A DNA stretch of 42,556 nt. It comes from Acidobacteriota bacterium. GTDB lineage: Bacteria; Acidobacteriota; Blastocatellia; RBC074. The position numbers and the translations under genes were made by a program. Below are positions 22,911-31,459 of this stretch, piece after piece; position 1 is the stretch's first letter; the number at the start of each line of letters is the position of its first letter. Location of the stretch: assembly GCA_016196035.1 (NCBI GenBank), contig JACPYM010000129.1, positions 1 through 42,556 on the forward strand. Reading direction: 5' to 3'. The notes beneath the pieces are model-generated. The model was not told where the DNA came from, ran no database searches, and saw only the letters and a program-made list of their open reading frames with translations.

Positions 22911-23774
22911 ATGATTCCCAGCAATTTTGCCTATCACGCGCCGGACACCCTCGAGACAGCGCTGCAACTGCTCGACCAGCACGCCGACGACGTCAAGATT
23001 CTGTCGGGCGGCCACAGTTTGCTGCCGGTACTGAAACTGCGGCTGGCCGCGCCCGCCGTGCTGGTGGACATCGGACGCATTGCGGCGTTGCGTGCAATTA
23101 AGATTGAGAACGGCGTCATCCGCCTCGGCGCCAACGCCACACATGCGGCTATCGCTGCATCCGCCGAAATCAAACAACACTGCCCCCTGCTGGCCGAAAC
23201 CGCCGCGCAAATCGGCGATCCGCAAGTCCGCAATCGTGGCACCATCGGCGGCAGCCTCACGCACGCTGACCCGGCGGCGGATTGGCCCGCCGCGATGCTG
23301 GCGCTCAATGCCGAAATCGTCGTCCGCAGCAGCAGCGGCGAACGCGCGATTCAGGCGGCGGATTTTTTCGTGGACATGCTGACCAGCGCCGTTGAACCCA
23401 ACGAGATCGTGACCGAGATCCGCGTGCCAGTGCCCGCACAACCAAAGGCGGCGGCCTATTTGAAGGTCGCGCAGTCGGCCTCTGGTTTCGCCTTGGTCGG
23501 GGTGGCCGTGCAACTCAAACTCAACAATGGACAATGCGAAGAAATCAGCATCGGCGTCACCGGCCTCGCGCCCAAGGCCTACCGCGCCAAAGCCGTCGAA
23601 GATGCATTGCGCGGCAAAACCCTGGACGCAGCCGCCATCAGAGCGGCAAGCGGCCAAGCCGATGCCGATGCCAGCGATGCGCTGGGCGACATCCATGCTT
23701 CGGCAGATTACCGGCGGCATCTGAGCCGGGTTTACGCACAGCGGGCCATCAATGCCGCCCGGAGCAGAGCCTAG
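22911..23774 (+). CDS. Molybdenum hydroxylase FAD subunit (CoxM-like)
   Basis: A 287-residue flavin subunit. The FAD-binding motifs are ILSGGHSLLP (residues 30-39) and TIGGSLTHADPAADWPA; a CO-dehydrogenase flavoprotein C-terminal domain follows. It has only two cysteines and no extra [4Fe-4S] loop, which argues against the 4-hydroxybenzoyl-CoA reductase type. GGAG lies 7 bases before the ATG. The order small, large, (peroxidase), FAD matches form II S-L-M order with one inserted gene. A terminator-like hairpin follows at 23791. Confidence 0.94.
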   Translation: MIPSNFAYHAPDTLETALQLLDQHADDVKILSGGHSLLPVLKLRLAAPAVLVDIGRIAALRAIKIENGVIRLGANATHAAIAASAEIKQHCPLLAETAAQIGDPQVRNRGTIGGSLTHADPAADWPAAMLALNAEIVVRSSSGERAIQAADFFVDMLTSAVEPNEIVTEIRVPVPAQPKAAAYLKVAQSASGFALVGVAVQLKLNNGQCEEISIGVTGLAPKAYRAKAVEDALRGKTLDAAAIRAASGQADADASDALGDIHASADYRRHLSRVYAQRAINAARSRA

Positions 23775-23790
23775 CGAGTTTTACTTCTGG

Positions 23791-23844
23791 CGTCAGTGAA
23801 TGCACCAGCGCTAAGTTGGCGCCTTCACTGACGGTTACTTTTTC
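23791..23844 (+). terminator. Hairpin and T-run after the FAD subunit gene
   Basis: CGTCAGTGAA (23791-23800) and TTCACTGACG (23824-23833) are perfect complements; a GCGC pair adds an inner stem and ACTTTTTC follows. It probably ends or attenuates the hydroxylase transcript. Confidence 0.6.
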
Positions 23845-23982
23845 GCGCCAACCGCTGCCCGATTGAGCAGGCAAGCTGCTGATTAGCCCCGCCTGTCTGT
23901 TTTGAGTGGGCCATTACCAGCACTCGCCAAACACTCGGCCTGACCGGCCACCACCAAAAACTTTTTCCCGGAGACTGCGCCC

Positions 23983-25056
23983 ATGAAAATTTCCACCTTT
24001 GCCGACAAAACATTTTTGATCGAGAACAACGAGGCCCGCATTCGCCGCGACGACAATCTCGCCCTCACTGCCACCTTCGCGGCGGGTGACCCCTTGCCGC
24101 CCGGCGCGCTGGTAGGCGCGCCCAAAATCATTCCCAAACGGACGGAAGTGCGCGTCACAGAGGTGCGCGTGGATGAGGCACGCACCGTTTTTGTGCGGGC
24201 GCAACCGGTCAACGCAACCCTCAACCTGCCGGTGGGCTGGACGTTGGCGGCCAATTTGGAAGGGCAGTTTTTGAATGAGATCATCGGCTTCGCGCCAGAC
24301 AATTTGGAGTTGCCGCCGCAAGGTGACAACTTCACCGTGACCGACAACAAAGCGCTCATCCGCAATGGGCCGCCCGATTTCACTTCGACTGGTACCAAGC
24401 TCATGCCGGGTGCTTTCGTGCTGGTTGCCCAAGCATCCAAAAACACCGACCCGCTTGGTAAATTCGTCAAACTCAGTGAGGGTTCACTCGTCGCGGGACT
24501 GCCGCAGCCGGGGGCGGAACTCGGCTGGACGGCGGCGGCCAATCTGACGCCCGGTTGGGGCACGGCCTTTTCGTCGCCGAGTTGGCTGGATGAAAAGGGG
24601 CCGAACGCCTGTTGGGAACGCGGTCGCTATCTAGGCCCCAAATTGCTGGTCAACATCGTGGGCGTGGGCAGTGAGATGGAACAAATCACGTTGGACAGTC
24701 TCGAACCCTATTTGCGCTTGATCGAAGCCGCCGCCAAAAAGAATCTGGTCATTGCGGTGGAAAGCGGCTTCCGCACGTTCCCGAGCCAGGTGCGGCTTTT
24801 CCAGGCTTTCAAAGCAGGGCAAGGAAATAAAGCCGCTGAGCCGGGCCGTTCCAATCATCAGCATGGCCAAGCCTTTGATCTGAACACGCGCGGGTTTGAT
24901 GGAAGCCCAGTTTACGACTGGCTGAAAAAGAACGGCCCGCGCCTGAGCTTCATTCGCACGGTCAACAAAGAGCACTGGCATTGGGAATACCGGCCTGAAG
25001 AAGCCGCCGCGCTGGCGGCCAAGGGGAAATTTGCGTTGGCTAGCGTTACTCGCTAA
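23983..25056 (+). CDS. M15-type D,D-peptidase with duplicated N-terminal module
   Basis: A 357-residue protein whose C-terminal part is a VanY/M15-like zinc peptidase. The SxHxxGxAxD motif is S290-N-H292-x-x-G-x-A-x-D299 and the ExWH motif is E330-H-W-H333, giving ligands H292, D299 and H333 and the catalytic E330. The usual target is a D-Ala-D-Ala or other D-amino acid peptide bond. Residues about 8-95 and 108-185 look like two copies of one small domain: each has IENNEARIR or VTDNKALIR, then LPPGALV or LMPGAFV, and ends near GWTLAANL or GWTAAANL. No signal peptide is visible, odd for a cell-wall enzyme. Its place between hydroxylase genes and coxG is unexplained. Confidence 0.85.
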   Translation: MKISTFADKTFLIENNEARIRRDDNLALTATFAAGDPLPPGALVGAPKIIPKRTEVRVTEVRVDEARTVFVRAQPVNATLNLPVGWTLAANLEGQFLNEIIGFAPDNLELPPQGDNFTVTDNKALIRNGPPDFTSTGTKLMPGAFVLVAQASKNTDPLGKFVKLSEGSLVAGLPQPGAELGWTAAANLTPGWGTAFSSPSWLDEKGPNACWERGRYLGPKLLVNIVGVGSEMEQITLDSLEPYLRLIEAAAKKNLVIAVESGFRTFPSQVRLFQAFKAGQGNKAAEPGRSNHQHGQAFDLNTRGFDGSPVYDWLKKNGPRLSFIRTVNKEHWHWEYRPEEAAALAAKGKFALASVTR

Positions 25057-25110
25057 GCTCCGTTCAAATGCGTAGCCGGGCAAGCCGCGCCTGGTTACGC
25101 TTCGTCGCAT

Positions 25111-25140
25111 AGCGGTAAGTTGGGCGCCCACCTTACCGCT
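25111..25140. promoter_or_regulatory. Near-perfect 30-base palindrome before coxG
   Basis: AGCGGTAAG pairs with CTTACCGCT and, after one mismatch, TGGGC pairs with GCCCA. It lies 24 bases before the coxG start and could be an operator, an attenuator or a short terminator after the peptidase gene. Confidence 0.5.
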
Positions 25141-25164
25141 TCCCTTGAGAGTGGAAACCAATCT

Positions 25165-25692
25165 ATGAAGATCGAAGGCTCGCACACGCTCAAAATCCCG
25201 CGCGCGCAATTGTACCGGATGTTGATTGACCCGGTGGTGATTCAACGCTGCGTGCCGGGTTGCGAGGCGCTTGAAGCGCACGAGGATGGAACTTACAAGA
25301 TGACGTTGAAGGCCGGCGTGGGTTCGGTCAAAGGCGTCTTTAACGGCCAAATCAAGCTTGACGAACTGCGTGAGCCTGAGCATTACAAAATGATTGTCGA
25401 GGGCACGGGCAAGGTCGGCTTTGTCAAAGGCGCCGGCCTGCTCGATCTGGTCGAACAAGGCAATGAAACCATCGTCAATTACACTGGCGATGTCAGCATC
25501 GGCGGCAATATCGCCAGCGTGGGCCAGCGTATGGTACAAGCGGCGGCCAAAATGATGGCCGGGCAATTTTTCAAAGCTGTCGAGGCTGAAGCCAACCCTG
25601 ATGAAGCTCCCAAGCCAGGGTTGGTCAAACGTTTGATGAATCGTGTGGCGGGAAGTGCCGAAGATTCCGCGACGCCCCCTGAACAACCGTGA
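25165..25692 (+). CDS. coxG: CoxG/SRPBCC family protein
   Basis: A 175-residue protein of the CO-dehydrogenase subunit G family, a START-like fold. MKIEGSHTLKIPRAQLYRML, then VVIQRCVPGCEALE and YTGDVSIGGNIASVGQRMV are typical. In Oligotropha CoxG is implicated in anchoring or maturing the enzyme at the membrane; in actinobacteria a homologue extracts quinone to take electrons from CO dehydrogenase. It therefore probably serves the upstream molybdenum hydroxylase. ATG 25165 is chosen from homology, with a weak GTGGAA site. The C-terminus ends in a charged, proline-rich tail. Confidence 0.9.
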   Translation: MKIEGSHTLKIPRAQLYRMLIDPVVIQRCVPGCEALEAHEDGTYKMTLKAGVGSVKGVFNGQIKLDELREPEHYKMIVEGTGKVGFVKGAGLLDLVEQGNETIVNYTGDVSIGGNIASVGQRMVQAAAKMMAGQFFKAVEAEANPDEAPKPGLVKRLMNRVAGSAEDSATPPEQP

Positions 25693-25699
25693 GGTTTTG

Positions 25700-27448
25700 A
25701 TGTCCAATCTGCTAAAGCTTTGTTTCCTGCTGTTGTTCGCCTCCCCCACGGCATTCGCCCAGCTCAACGCCAAACTGCTCGGTCAACTTAACCCTTACCC
25801 CGGTATACACAATCGTTACGGCGATATTTGGGGCGAAGGTCAGTATGCCTATCTCTGCTCGTATCAAGGCAGCAACGTCACGATCATTGACATCAGCGAT
25901 CCGCGCGCGCCCAAAGTGGCGGGCGTTTTTGAACCGCCGGGCGGCCCCTCCTTGCGCGATGCCGTAGTCCTGAATGGCATCGGCTATTTTTCCAGCGATG
26001 ACGGCAAGGGGCTTTACATCGTTGACGTGCGCGACCCCAAAAACCTGCGGCAACTCAGCAACATCACCGCCGCCCAGAGCGGGCATAATAACGTCCACGA
26101 GATTTCGGTCAGTGAAGGCTTTCTTTATGAAGCCGATTCGCGCACGCCGCGCGTCAAAGTAATTGATGTCAGCGATCCGGCGCGCCCGGTTTTCAAATGG
26201 GACATTGATTGCCAGACCACCGGCGCGGTGCACAGCGCGCTCGCCATCAACGGGCGCTTATATGCTTCCGGCCTGGGCGGCTCGACGGAAATTTATGACG
26301 TGCGCAATACGGCAACCACTGCGCCGCGCCGTCTGGGCGTGGTCGCTTCGGGGCTGGCTTCGCACAGCAGTTGGCCCAGCAATGACGGGCGCGTATGGGC
26401 CACGTGCAGCGAACGCGACAACGGCGACACGCGCTTGTATGACCTCACCGATCCCGCCACGCCGCGCCTGCTTTCGACCATCACCGCCGCGTCTATCGGC
26501 ATTGACGCCTTCACGCCGCACAACCCCGTCATCGTCGGCAACCTGCTGTTTGTCGCGTGGTATCAAGCGGGCACCCAAGTCTTCGACATCACCGATCCCA
26601 CGCGGCCCGTGCGCGTCGGCGAATATGACTGCTATCCCGGCCCGCTTTGCCCAAACAATTTTTGCTACGCGGGCAATTGGGGCGTCTATCCGTTTCTGGG
26701 CCTGGATCGCGTGCTGTTGAGCGATCTGGATGGCGGTTTATTCATCGTAGACTTCAGCGCGGCGGGCACCGGGGTGAAAACGGTTTCCGCCGCCAGTTTC
26801 AGCCCTGCGGCGATCACGCCAAAAGCCATCGTAGCGGCCTTTGGCAGCAATTTGGCGGGCGATACCCGCGCGGCGTTGACCCAACCCTTGCCCACCGATT
26901 TGGCGGGCGTGCGCGTGAGCGTGCTGGATTATGCGGGCGTCGAACGCGCAGCCCCGCTGTTTTTCGTTTCCCCGGCCCAGATCAATTATCAAATCCCTGC
27001 CGACAGCAAGCCCGGCCCGGCGTTGGTCAAAGTCAGCAGCAGCGATGGCACGGTGCGCCAAGGGGCGACGACGATTTTGCCCACCGCGCCGGCCATGTTC
27101 ACCACCAACCAAGCGGGCAACGGCCCCGCTGTCGCGCTGGATGCCCTGACTTATAGGCCCGCGCCCTTTGCGGCGACGCGCGCCAATGGCGAGCCGAATA
27201 TCATCGCGCTGTTCGGCACCGGCTTGGGCAATGACGCCACGGATGCTGCCCTTGATGTCGGCAGCAATGTCAGCGCCACACTCAACGCCGTGCCCGTTAC
27301 CGTGCTGTATGCGGGCGCGACGCCCGGCCTGACAGGCTCGAATCAAATCAACATCGTTTTACCCACGGGATTGACGGCTGGTGAATACCGGCTGACGATC
27401 TGGCGCAATGGCATCGGCAGTAACGAAGTCACCCTTGCCATTCGCTGA
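25700..27448 (+). CDS. Secreted LVIVD beta-propeller protein with TIGR03437-like C-terminal domain
   Basis: A 582-residue exported protein. A signal peptide (MSNLLKLCFLLLFASPTAFAQ) precedes about six LVIVD-type blades, recognisable by VTIIDISDPRAP, LYIVDVRDP, VKVIDVSDPARP, LYDLTDPATP and VFDITDPTRP. From about residue 365 the sequence (VSAASFSPAAITPKAIVAAF, later FFVSPAQINYQIP and IALFGTGLG) matches my memory of TIGR03437, a domain largely limited to Acidobacteria. The start follows the coxG stop codon by 7 bases, so the two are likely co-transcribed. Function unknown; a cell-surface or periplasmic binding role is possible. Confidence 0.85.
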   Translation: MSNLLKLCFLLLFASPTAFAQLNAKLLGQLNPYPGIHNRYGDIWGEGQYAYLCSYQGSNVTIIDISDPRAPKVAGVFEPPGGPSLRDAVVLNGIGYFSSDDGKGLYIVDVRDPKNLRQLSNITAAQSGHNNVHEISVSEGFLYEADSRTPRVKVIDVSDPARPVFKWDIDCQTTGAVHSALAINGRLYASGLGGSTEIYDVRNTATTAPRRLGVVASGLASHSSWPSNDGRVWATCSERDNGDTRLYDLTDPATPRLLSTITAASIGIDAFTPHNPVIVGNLLFVAWYQAGTQVFDITDPTRPVRVGEYDCYPGPLCPNNFCYAGNWGVYPFLGLDRVLLSDLDGGLFIVDFSAAGTGVKTVSAASFSPAAITPKAIVAAFGSNLAGDTRAALTQPLPTDLAGVRVSVLDYAGVERAAPLFFVSPAQINYQIPADSKPGPALVKVSSSDGTVRQGATTILPTAPAMFTTNQAGNGPAVALDALTYRPAPFAATRANGEPNIIALFGTGLGNDATDAALDVGSNVSATLNAVPVTVLYAGATPGLTGSNQINIVLPTGLTAGEYRLTIWRNGIGSNEVTLAIR

Positions 27449-27460
27449 TGAAACCAAAAC

Positions 27461-28972
27461 ATGAACGCTGCACGCATCACCCTCGACAACCTCGAAAAAT
27501 ACGGCGAGTACGTCTCGACCTGGTTTGAAGGCCACAGCTTTACCAATGTCGAGCGCTATGCCGCCGCCTGCCGTTTGGCTGAAGTGTTGCGTGCGCACGG
27601 CGCGCAACCGGGCGACCGCATCGTCGTGATGATGCTCAATTCGCCCGATGTCGCCGCAGCTTTCACCGCCATCTGGGCCATCGGCGCGGTCATCGTGCCG
27701 GTCACGCCGATGTGGACGGCGCGCGAAGTGCGCTATGTCTTGCAGGATTCCGGCGCGCGCTTGGTCATCACTTCGCCCGAATTGGCAGCGCGGTTGAAAG
27801 AAGCGTCTGCTGACTTGCCCGGCTGCAACACAGTGCTGGTCATCGGCGCGACTGCGGTTGCAGGAGTCACCGACATCACCGCCGCCTACGACCAGGCCCA
27901 GCCGTTTGAACAAGTGGTGGATTGCGCGCCGGACGAGTTGGCGCTGTTGCTTTACACTTCAGGCACCACGGGCAACCCCAAAGGCGTGATGCTCAGCCAC
28001 GACAATCTGATTTTCATCGCCGATGCGGTGTATGCCAACAGCAGCGGCCTGGGCCAGATTCGCGGCATGCAGGTGTTGCCGCTCAGTCACATTTACGGCG
28101 TGCTGATGATGAATCTGGGCGCACGGATGGGGAATGCCAGTTACATTCTGAAACACTTCGACGCGGGCCAGGTGCTGCAACTCATCGAGAGCTTCCGCGT
28201 GCAACGCCTGGCCGTGGTGCCGACGATGTTGACGCTGCTCATCAATCACCTCGACCGCGCGAAATACGATTACGCCTCGCTCGAAGCCGTCGGCTCCGGC
28301 GGCGCGCCTTTGTCTGAAGCGACGCGACAGGAATTCGCGCGCCTCTTCAATTGCCGCGTCACGCAGGGCTACGGTTTGTCCGAAAGCTCCGGCGCGCTGA
28401 CCGGCTTTCATCACGACGCTGAATACCGCGTCGGTTCGGTCGGGCCGGCCTTGCCCGGCGTCGAACTGTGCGTGATGGATTTCAACAACCAAGTTTTGCC
28501 GCCCGGCGAGATTGGCGAACTCTGCTCGCGCGGACGGCACATCATGCAAGGCTACTTCAACAACCCACAGGCCACTGCTGACTCGATCATTGAAGGTTGG
28601 TTGCACACCGGTGACGTTGGTTGGATGGACGCGGACGGTTACGTTTACATCACCGACCGCAAAAAGGATTTGATCATCAAAGGCGGCGAGAACATTTCGC
28701 CGCGCGAAATCGAGGAAGGCATCTACGCGCACCCGGCCATCGCCGAAGCCGCCGTCGTCGGCGTGCCCGATGAACTTTATGGCGAAAACCTGCTGGCGGC
28801 AGTCGTGCTGAAACCCGGCCAGGCGCTTTCAGAGGAAGAGTTGAAGCAGCACCTCAGCGGTTATGTGACCAAGTTCAAAGTACCGGGGCGGGTTGTCTTT
28901 CTGGGTGCTTTGCCGAAAGGCTCGACCGGCAAGATTCTGAAGCGGGCGATTAAAGAACAGTTCGCAGGCTGA
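27461..28972 (+). CDS. Acyl-CoA synthetase (AMP-binding, class I adenylate-forming)
   Basis: A 503-residue cytoplasmic ligase that would activate a carboxylic acid to its acyl-CoA through an acyl-AMP. Seen: the P-loop LLYTSGTTGNPKGVMLSH, QGYGLSESSG (A5), GWLHTGDVG, the A8 hinge YITDRKKDLIIKGGENI, and C-terminal PKGSTGKILKR with the catalytic Lys. Substrate class cannot be read from the sequence. It starts 12 bases after the LVIVD gene and ends at a 29-bp inverted repeat. An acid produced by the molybdenum hydroxylase could be its substrate; that is inference only. Confidence 0.9.
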   Translation: MNAARITLDNLEKYGEYVSTWFEGHSFTNVERYAAACRLAEVLRAHGAQPGDRIVVMMLNSPDVAAAFTAIWAIGAVIVPVTPMWTAREVRYVLQDSGARLVITSPELAARLKEASADLPGCNTVLVIGATAVAGVTDITAAYDQAQPFEQVVDCAPDELALLLYTSGTTGNPKGVMLSHDNLIFIADAVYANSSGLGQIRGMQVLPLSHIYGVLMMNLGARMGNASYILKHFDAGQVLQLIESFRVQRLAVVPTMLTLLINHLDRAKYDYASLEAVGSGGAPLSEATRQEFARLFNCRVTQGYGLSESSGALTGFHHDAEYRVGSVGPALPGVELCVMDFNNQVLPPGEIGELCSRGRHIMQGYFNNPQATADSIIEGWLHTGDVGWMDADGYVYITDRKKDLIIKGGENISPREIEEGIYAHPAIAEAAVVGVPDELYGENLLAAVVLKPGQALSEEELKQHLSGYVTKFKVPGRVVFLGALPKGSTGKILKRAIKEQFAG

Positions 28973-29078
28973 CCCTGGGTACGCACCGCTTCCAGCGTGC
29001 GGTCTTGGTAGTTTGTACCTTGGTTTCCATTGCGTCTTACATCACACCTGCACGCTGGAAGCGGTGCGTACCCAGGGT
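28972..29078. repeat. Inverted-repeat element, family B copy 2, filling a convergent gap
   Basis: A perfect 29-base inverted repeat: 28972-29000 and 29050-29078, around 49 bases. The left arm includes the last base of the ligase stop codon and the right arm ends 2 bases before the AlaX stop codon. Its end GGGTACGCACCGCTTCCAG is close to the end of the element at 13962. Confidence 0.9.
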
Positions 29079-29080
29079 GC

Positions 29081-30292
29081 TCACATCAAGATTTTCTCTT
29101 TGGCGCGCGCCAACACCACATCTAACAATTCAACGCGACTGCCGCCGCCCTGCGCAAAATCCGGCTTGCCGCCGCCGCGCCCGCCCAGTTCTTCACACGC
29201 AGCCCGCAACAAGGCATTCATATCGCCTGACGCATCCGCCGCACGCGCAAAGATGAGTTTGACGCCGCTCGCCTGTTCTGTTGCCAGCAAAGCGACCACA
29301 CCCGATTGCGCGGCCAATTTGTGCGCCAGCATTTTGACTTCATCCAAGCCACGGTCAGTGAAAGTGCGCACGATCACGCGCAAGCCGTTGCTGACGCCCA
29401 CCGCTGAAAGAAGCTCTTGTGCTTCGAGTTGCGCGGCGGATTCGGCGAGCAGGCGGCTGCGCTTTTGTAGCGCCTTGTGTTCATCCACCAGCCGCGTGAC
29501 CGAAGCGACTGTTTCGTCGCGGCCCACCGTGAACTGGCGCGCCAGCGTGTCGGCGATACGATTGTTGAGGCGATAGTCACGCAAGGCGCGCGTGCCGCAG
29601 ACGAAATCCACCCGCATCATTTGCTTGGCCCGTTCCCACCCGCGCACCGCTAGCAAACCGACTTCGCCCGTCTGTTTGGCGTGCGTGCCGCCGCAGGGCG
29701 ACCAATCGAAATCGGCAATCTCAATGACACGGATGCAATCGCTGATGAAGCTTTCTTTACGCAAGGGCAAGTCGGCGGCCTCTTCGGGTGTGACCTCGTG
29801 AATCCGCAGCGGGCGGTTGTCGAAGATGACTTGGTTGGCTAACTCTTCGGCGCGCTCGATGGCGTGCTCGATTTCGTCAGGTTGCAATTCCAGCGCGAGA
29901 TCAATCTGCGTGACAGTATCGGCGATACGGAAGCCTTTGGTTTCGGCACCGAACAGTTGAAAGAAGGCTTGCGAAAGGATGTGCTGACCGGTGTGCTGTT
30001 GCAGCATCTCGCGGCGGCGCGCCCAATCAATCGAACCGTTGACGGTATCGCCAACCCGGAATTCATTGTTGTCGTCCAGATAATGCAGGATGCGGCCCGC
30101 TGCGTCAGCCGCGACATTCAGCACGACCGCGCCATCAATCCGCCCGGCATCGCAGGGCTGGCCGCCGCCTTCGGGATAGAACGCCGTTTGATCCAGCACC
30201 AGCACGCGCTGTTGCTCTTCGACCCACGACTCGACGACACGCGCGGTAAACCGGGTCAAATGGGAATCTTGCCAATAAAGTTTGGTGGTCAT
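29081..30292 (-). CDS. AlaX-type alanyl-tRNA editing protein with DHHA1 domain
   Basis: A 403-residue cytoplasmic trans-editing factor that hydrolyses Ser- or Gly-tRNA(Ala). It resembles the AlaRS C-terminal half without the aminoacylation part. The editing site has HxxxH (HTGQH) and a later CGGTH motif; residues 1-100 form a threonyl/alanyl second-additional-type barrel (DQTAFYPEGGGQP). The last 120 residues form a DHHA1-like domain with GRGGGKPDFAQGGG. The start at 30292 gives MTTKLYWQDSHLT. It is read towards the acyl-CoA ligase, with the 29-bp repeat between. No signal or membrane segment. Confidence 0.9.
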   Translation of the reverse strand: MTTKLYWQDSHLTRFTARVVESWVEEQQRVLVLDQTAFYPEGGGQPCDAGRIDGAVVLNVAADAAGRILHYLDDNNEFRVGDTVNGSIDWARRREMLQQHTGQHILSQAFFQLFGAETKGFRIADTVTQIDLALELQPDEIEHAIERAEELANQVIFDNRPLRIHEVTPEEAADLPLRKESFISDCIRVIEIADFDWSPCGGTHAKQTGEVGLLAVRGWERAKQMMRVDFVCGTRALRDYRLNNRIADTLARQFTVGRDETVASVTRLVDEHKALQKRSRLLAESAAQLEAQELLSAVGVSNGLRVIVRTFTDRGLDEVKMLAHKLAAQSGVVALLATEQASGVKLIFARAADASGDMNALLRAACEELGGRGGGKPDFAQGGGSRVELLDVVLARAKEKILM

Positions 30293-30316
30293 CGTTGGAA
30301 ATCAAAACGTAGTTGC

Positions 30317-30387
30317 GCCGCAGATGAACGCGGATAAACGCCGATTTGCATGGGGTTGATCGGCGTTTATCCGCGTTCATCTGCGGC
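30317..30387. repeat. Perfect 29-bp inverted repeat, family C
   Basis: GCCGCAGATGAACGCGGATA begins the left arm (30317-30345); the right arm (30359-30387) is its exact complement, around a 13-base loop. It lies between the HMBD gene and the AlaX gene. Similar 'cagatgaacgcggataaacg' repeats occur in many environmental bacteria, from memory. It could block transcription into AlaX. Confidence 0.85.
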
Positions 30388-30399
30388 TAAATTTTGAGG

Positions 30400-31455
30400 T
30401 CAGCGCAACCGCGGCACAGCGATCGTAAAGGACACGGTGATCAACCGGCCACTGCGTTGAAATTGCGACCAGATGCGATAGTTGCCCGGACGCGGGAAGA
30501 AGGTCTCAAACGTAATATCGGCACTGCCCGTTAACTGGCTGCGCTCCACGCCTTCGGGAATCATCTGGGCGGGATGCGAATGCAGGTAATCCGTCGCGTC
30601 TTCGCTCAGAATCAGCGTATGCCCCCACGCGCCCAGATAGGGCTGCAAATCGTTGACCGGCTGACCGGTTTTCTCGTCGGTCAGGTGGTACTTCAATTCC
30701 GCTGGCTTGCCGGCATATGGTTGCGCCGGTTCAAAGTGCAACTCGAAGCGTGTGCCGTCAAGCGTCTTGGTCAGCAGCTTATCCGGGACAAGCTTGGCTT
30801 GCGCCGAAAGCAGGTCGCCACGAAAGCCTGCGGTGACCAAGTAATGATGGATGACCTGCGGCGTGCCGCCTTTGGGGAAGAAGTCGCAAAAGATTTTGTA
30901 ATACCCCGCACGCGGCAACATGGTTTCGATGATGAAGCTGCCATCGGCCTGTTGGGCTGGGTGTATGTGCTGGAATGCTTCGAAATCCTGACTGACGACG
31001 AAGAGGTGAAACGGCATGTCATGCAGGATGTTGAACTCTTTGATCTGTTTTTCAGAGATCGGATGAAAGATGGTGAAGCGCAATTTGACCGGCGCTCCGG
31101 CGCGCGGCGCTTTGGGGGTGGCTTCCAGCTTGACGAGGTAATCGGTTGATTCGGGCGGCGCGGATTTGACCAGCTTCATATTGCAGCGCGGGCAATTGCC
31201 CGGCTTGTTGTCGGTCACTTCGGGATGCATCGGACAGAGATAAAAATCATCACTGCCGGTCGCGGCGGCGGGTTGTGCGACCAGTTTCATTTGGCACTTG
31301 GGGCACTTGCCGGGCACTTTGCTTTGCACGTCGGGGTGCATGGGGCAGACATAGACGACGGACGCGGGCGCTTGCTGATCTTGCGCCAAACCGCCCAGTG
31401 GTAAGAGGACACAGGTCAAACCGCCGAACAAAAATTGTCTTCGCGCTGGATTCAT
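30400..31455 (-). CDS. Tat-exported protein with two heavy-metal-binding domains
   Basis: A 351-residue exported protein. The N-terminus MNPARRQFLFGGL fits a twin-arginine signal. Two copies of a metal-binding motif follow: YVCPMHPDV then KCPKCQMKLV, and YLCPMHPEV then NCPRCNMKLV, like the domain found on Cu+-ATPases and CusB-type proteins. The rest is Ig-like, with His- and Met-containing stretches (HDMPFHLFVV, FQHIHPAQ, YLHSHPAQM) that may also bind copper. Periplasmic copper binding or delivery is likely. ATG 31455 lacks a Shine-Dalgarno site and is 4 bases past the preceding stop codon, so translation is probably coupled to the Rpn-like gene. Confidence 0.85.
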   Translation of the reverse strand: MNPARRQFLFGGLTCVLLPLGGLAQDQQAPASVVYVCPMHPDVQSKVPGKCPKCQMKLVAQPAAATGSDDFYLCPMHPEVTDNKPGNCPRCNMKLVKSAPPESTDYLVKLEATPKAPRAGAPVKLRFTIFHPISEKQIKEFNILHDMPFHLFVVSQDFEAFQHIHPAQQADGSFIIETMLPRAGYYKIFCDFFPKGGTPQVIHHYLVTAGFRGDLLSAQAKLVPDKLLTKTLDGTRFELHFEPAQPYAGKPAELKYHLTDEKTGQPVNDLQPYLGAWGHTLILSEDATDYLHSHPAQMIPEGVERSQLTGSADITFETFFPRPGNYRIWSQFQRSGRLITVSFTIAVPRLR

Positions 31456-31459
31456 ATTT

